64,000 bases of DNA, from positions 186,001-250,000 of the forward strand of contig JARVLF010000010.1 of NCBI GenBank assembly GCA_030849465.1, written 5' to 3'. Shown here in pieces: positions 61,338 through 64,000 of the stretch. The notes below the pieces were generated by a model. That model worked only from the letters and a program-made list of their open reading frames with translations, was not told the DNA's origin and searched no databases. Both the position numbers and the translations under genes were made by a program. The DNA is from Moesziomyces globuligerus (lineage: Eukaryota > Basidiomycota > Ustilaginomycetes > Ustilaginales > Ustilaginaceae). The first letter of the stretch is position 1. Each line of letters opens with the position of its first letter.

Positions 61338-63527
61338 TCAGAGCTCGGCCTTGTCGGGCTTGTTGGCGGACTGCCTGAGCCTAGCGGACTTGGAATCGAC
61401 GCCCGAGGCGAGCGCCTTTTGGGCGTCGCCCTGTTTCTCGTCGCTCTGCTGCATGTCGTCGTCCTTCTTGTCGGACTTTTCGAGCGTCTGACCAAACTCG
61501 TTTCTGCGCGTCGGATCGACGCCGTAGATCCAGCGCTGATAGAGTGCAATGAAGAAGACGACGTCGTCGCGGAAGCAGGCGAGCCTGTGCAGCGTAGGCA
61601 TCTTGATGCAGAACGCAAAGAGATCGTCGACAAACGTGCCGAGGATCTTGTAGACAAACGTGCGGCTGTTCATGCCCGCCGTGCTCTTGAGCTTGTAGTT
61701 GACGATCAGCTGCGGCACCAAGCCGACAAAGCCAAACGCATAGACAAACGACGTCGCCGTCGAGATGATGAACGACCACCATCCGCGGTGCGTCTGGTAG
61801 ACCGCCGAGTAGCCCGTATACGCCAGAAGCACAGGTCCGATGACGATCCCGACGTACTTGAATGCGAGCCGGTCGAACTCCTGCGTGCGTTTCTCCTCCT
61901 CGGACAGCACGTGCTTGTCGGTGATCCTGAGACGATACCCGACCCACGACGTCGCCGAACGCTCCACTCCGACCGTGACCGCCTTGGTGAGCTTCCAGCA
62001 CTCGATGACGACGCCGACGGCCTGTCCGGCAAGGATCATCCACGACGTATCCTCGTTGTTGTCGAGCAGGTAGAGCGTGATGATGATCTGGACGACGATG
62101 TTGGTGACGATGCTGCCGAGCGAGACGCCGGCGAGGTCGTCCTTGTTCTTCCAGTGGCGCACGTCGGAGCTAAATGCGAGGAACTCGAAGAGGCTGTGCA
62201 GGATCGACACGGCAATCGTCAGCGCGAGGAACCACGGATTGGTCTCGAGGAGCATGGTCTTGATCATGTCGATCTCGCCGCCGGTGACGCCGGCCTGCTT
62301 GTCGAACGAATCGCCGAGCGCCGCCAGCATCTGGAACTTGAACCACGACGGATGGTAGAGGTGGATGTGCAGCGGCAGCGTGTGCACCGTCTCGTTGATC
62401 GGATGCATGTGTTCCTTGAGCAGCCAAAAGTCGTTGGCGAAGACGGTCGGATAGCGCAGCACGTTGGTAGGCCGACCCGCCGCATACGCGCGCTCCAGTG
62501 CCATCCGCGCCGTCGCATCGCTCGGCGCAGGAGCTTCGACCATCCCGCCCTCGCGGTCACGGACCACGGCCACGTGCTGCAGCAGAGGTGGCGGCAGCTG
62601 GCTCAGCTGCACGCCCGCATCACCGCGATCCTGCACCAGCCCGAGCGTGAGGTTACCGTGCCAGTGCGCGCTGATCTTGGCCGGACCTTCGTCCTGGTCG
62701 TCCGCGGTGGCGGTGGTGTTTTTGTCAAACAGGTTCTTCTCGCTGCGCTTGCGCTTCAGCGGAAGCAGGCGCGTGAGCATCTTCCTGCTTCGATACACCT
62801 GCACCTCGGCGGGAGCTTGGTGGAGTGGGGTTCCCGAGGGCGTGAGGAGGATGTCTGCCCAGATGGAGCCGTTGTGCGCGCGGACGCGCTCGTCGAGCGC
62901 GAGATCGAGGTCCACATCCTGCGCGAGCGACGTATCCACCAGACCGAGGCCGGACCACTTGACCGCGGCCATCGGCACGAGCTCACCGCCGGGAGAGCTG
63001 GACGGGTAGGTGACCAGCGGCGAGTCGCGCAGCGGGTCGTAGAGCAGATCGTCAAAGGCCTCGAAGGGGATCGCAGGTGCAGCGGCCAGACCTGCGTCCG
63101 GGATGAGATCCGACTGCTGCGTACGCACCATGTCCGCCGACGCAGCCGCCGACGACGAGATGAAGACGTACATGTCGACGATCGCCGAATCACCCCAGAT
63201 CGGCACGGCCACGTTTGCAGGCCCCTTGACTGCCGCGGCCGCCGAACCAAACGTCGCCGCCGATCCTGGCGCAAGGGACGTGCCAGCCGGAGACGCAGTG
63301 CCAGCCGAGGAGGACGGCTGGACGCTGCTGTTCGTTGCAGCGGGAGCTTTGCCCAAAAGTTTGCTAATGTATCCGCCGACGGGGCTCTTGGGGTTGGTGA
63401 CCGCATTGATGCCGGCGTAGATGAGGACCGCACGCGCGATCGACCACTTCCAGTCGGTGCGCGCCGCAGGCTGTTGGCCCGGCCTTGCCGCTGCCTGTCC
63501 ACCGGTACTCGCCGCAGTCGTCGACAT
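61338..63527 (-). CDS. CLPTM1 family transmembrane protein
   Basis: Homologue of cleft lip and palate transmembrane protein 1, an ER multispanning protein. In animals CLPTM1 holds GABA-A receptors in the ER, and CLPTM1L has been reported as a lipid scramblase. The fungal role is unknown. Single exon, 729 residues from the ATG at MSTTAASTG. A first hydrophobic segment (WSIARAVLIYAGINAV, about 24-40) is followed by a large lumenal domain: IWGDSAIVDMYVFISSS, SGLGLVDTSLAQDVDLDLAL, YHPSWFKFQMLAALGDSFD. A C-terminal group of helices has the family motif NPWFLALTIAVSILHSLFEFLAFSSDVRHWK, then VGVVIECWKLTKA, GYSAVYQTHRGWWSFI and PQLIVNYKLKSTAGMN. The tail is Lys/Asp/Gln-rich. Confidence 0.93.
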   Translation of the reverse strand: MSTTAASTGGQAAARPGQQPAARTDWKWSIARAVLIYAGINAVTNPKSPVGGYISKLLGKAPAATNSSVQPSSSAGTASPAGTSLAPGSAATFGSAAAAVKGPANVAVPIWGDSAIVDMYVFISSSAAASADMVRTQQSDLIPDAGLAAAPAIPFEAFDDLLYDPLRDSPLVTYPSSSPGGELVPMAAVKWSGLGLVDTSLAQDVDLDLALDERVRAHNGSIWADILLTPSGTPLHQAPAEVQVYRSRKMLTRLLPLKRKRSEKNLFDKNTTATADDQDEGPAKISAHWHGNLTLGLVQDRGDAGVQLSQLPPPLLQHVAVVRDREGGMVEAPAPSDATARMALERAYAAGRPTNVLRYPTVFANDFWLLKEHMHPINETVHTLPLHIHLYHPSWFKFQMLAALGDSFDKQAGVTGGEIDMIKTMLLETNPWFLALTIAVSILHSLFEFLAFSSDVRHWKNKDDLAGVSLGSIVTNIVVQIIITLYLLDNNEDTSWMILAGQAVGVVIECWKLTKAVTVGVERSATSWVGYRLRITDKHVLSEEEKRTQEFDRLAFKYVGIVIGPVLLAYTGYSAVYQTHRGWWSFIISTATSFVYAFGFVGLVPQLIVNYKLKSTAGMNSRTFVYKILGTFVDDLFAFCIKMPTLHRLACFRDDVVFFIALYQRWIYGVDPTRRNEFGQTLEKSDKKDDDMQQSDEKQGDAQKALASGVDSKSARLRQSANKPDKAEL

Positions 63528-63809
63528 CCTCTCGAATCCAGCGATCCGTGTTGAGAATCCAGATGGTCGTATCAATCCAACCCCCAAAGAGAAATGCACA
63601 GTCCAGTTGCGAGACGCTTTCTTCTCGGTCCACCACTGCTGGGCGCGCAAATTCCGAGCGCACGTGTCTCCATCCCCACGCGCAGAGCCTTGTCCACCAG
63701 ATCTCCATCCCGATTCAAGCACGCTCAAGCTCTCACTCGCAACCAACCACGCTGCACTGACATGTCCACTGAATGCAAGCTTCGCTTCACCTCGATTGCG
63801 TAAATGATA
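63528..63809. other. Short region between CLPTM1 and the truncated upstream gene
   Basis: 282 bp between the stop of the edge gene and the CLPTM1 start, both on minus. It holds the CLPTM1 promoter. Nothing else is visible. Confidence 0.4.
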
Positions 63810-64000
63810 CTACAGCTCCATACTGATGTCGTCGCGGTCGTCCGCGTCGTCCAGAATCTCATCCTCAAACGACGCGAGCCTGGAATGCGCTGAGCTGCTG
63901 CGCCCTGCCTCCTCCGGCGCGCCCTCGGTGCGCATCGCGACGTCTTCCACACTCTGCGCTGCCACGCTGCCCTCGTATCCGCTCGTGCGGCGTGCGGGCG
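63810..64000 (-). CDS. C-terminal end of an unidentified protein (runs off right edge)
   Basis: 62 codons end in a TAG at 63812-63810. The visible tail is Glu/Ala/Ser-rich and closes with a strongly acidic stretch (SFEDEILDDADDRDDISMEL). It is called coding because the frame is open to the edge and its acidic, C-ending-codon composition resembles real genes here. No family is recognisable and it could be a chance frame. Confidence 0.45.
   Translation of the reverse strand, partial: PARRTSGYEGSVAAQSVEDVAMRTEGAPEEAGRSSSAHSRLASFEDEILDDADDRDDISMEL

Noticed and set aside
61182..63554. 790-codon frame on + across the CLPTM1 gene
   Set aside because: Arg/Asp/His-rich translation without motifs. 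The minus strand encodes the CLPTM1 family protein.

Overview
The window is nuclear DNA of a GC-rich basidiomycete, most likely a smut fungus (Ustilaginaceae: Ustilago, Sporisorium or a close relative). The evidence is long and mostly intronless genes, short GT-AG introns of about 70-320 nt in the few split genes, many C-ending codons, and a class IV chitin synthase, Pma1, SCAP-like and Het-C proteins of fungal type. The species cannot be fixed from the sequence alone. I see no operons, CRISPR arrays or intact transposons.

Layout. 0-10 kb: 5' part of a class IV chitin synthase (-, runs off the left edge), CCT4 chaperonin subunit (-), and UFD1 (+). 10-20.5 kb: a seven- or eight-exon RING/coiled-coil protein of the Hei10/Zip3 type (-), a very large JmjC protein with two internal repeat arrays (+), and a three-exon MDR oxidoreductase (-). 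20.5-37.5 kb: a SCAP-like sterol sensor (+), four-exon 6-phosphogluconate dehydrogenase (+), tRNA-Val(UAC) (-), a Het-C family membrane protein with an unusual N-terminal extension (+), four-exon RPA2 (-), and a two-exon eEF2-lysine-methyltransferase-like gene (+). 37.5-47.9 kb: a 4.7 kb gene-free stretch leading into the plasma-membrane H+-ATPase PMA1 (+), then 2.7 kb without a gene. 47.9-64 kb: a KDM5/JARID1 H3K4 demethylase (+), a FAT1/FATP-like acyl-CoA synthetase (-), a four-exon WBP2-like GRAM protein (+), a DHA1-type MFS transporter (+), a CLPTM1 homologue (-), and the 3' end of an unidentified gene (-).

The genes are mainly conserved housekeeping functions: cell wall, protein folding and degradation, sterol sensing, pentose phosphate pathway, DNA replication, proton pumping, chromatin, and lipid activation. 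They are not a functional cluster. The points most worth a second look are details inside them: two MIM1-like (Vps4-binding) motifs at the N-terminus of the Het-C protein, a conserved COPII-sorting hexapeptide in the SCAP-like protein, a C-terminal SUMO-interacting motif in Ufd1, a probable meiotic RING ligase with a possible 6-nt microexon, insertions in Pma1 and Cct4, paired MluI boxes in the RPA2 promoter, a strong G-quadruplex motif in front of the MFS gene, and a T37 tract upstream of PMA1.

All protein calls rest on reading translations and motifs by eye. No database search was run.
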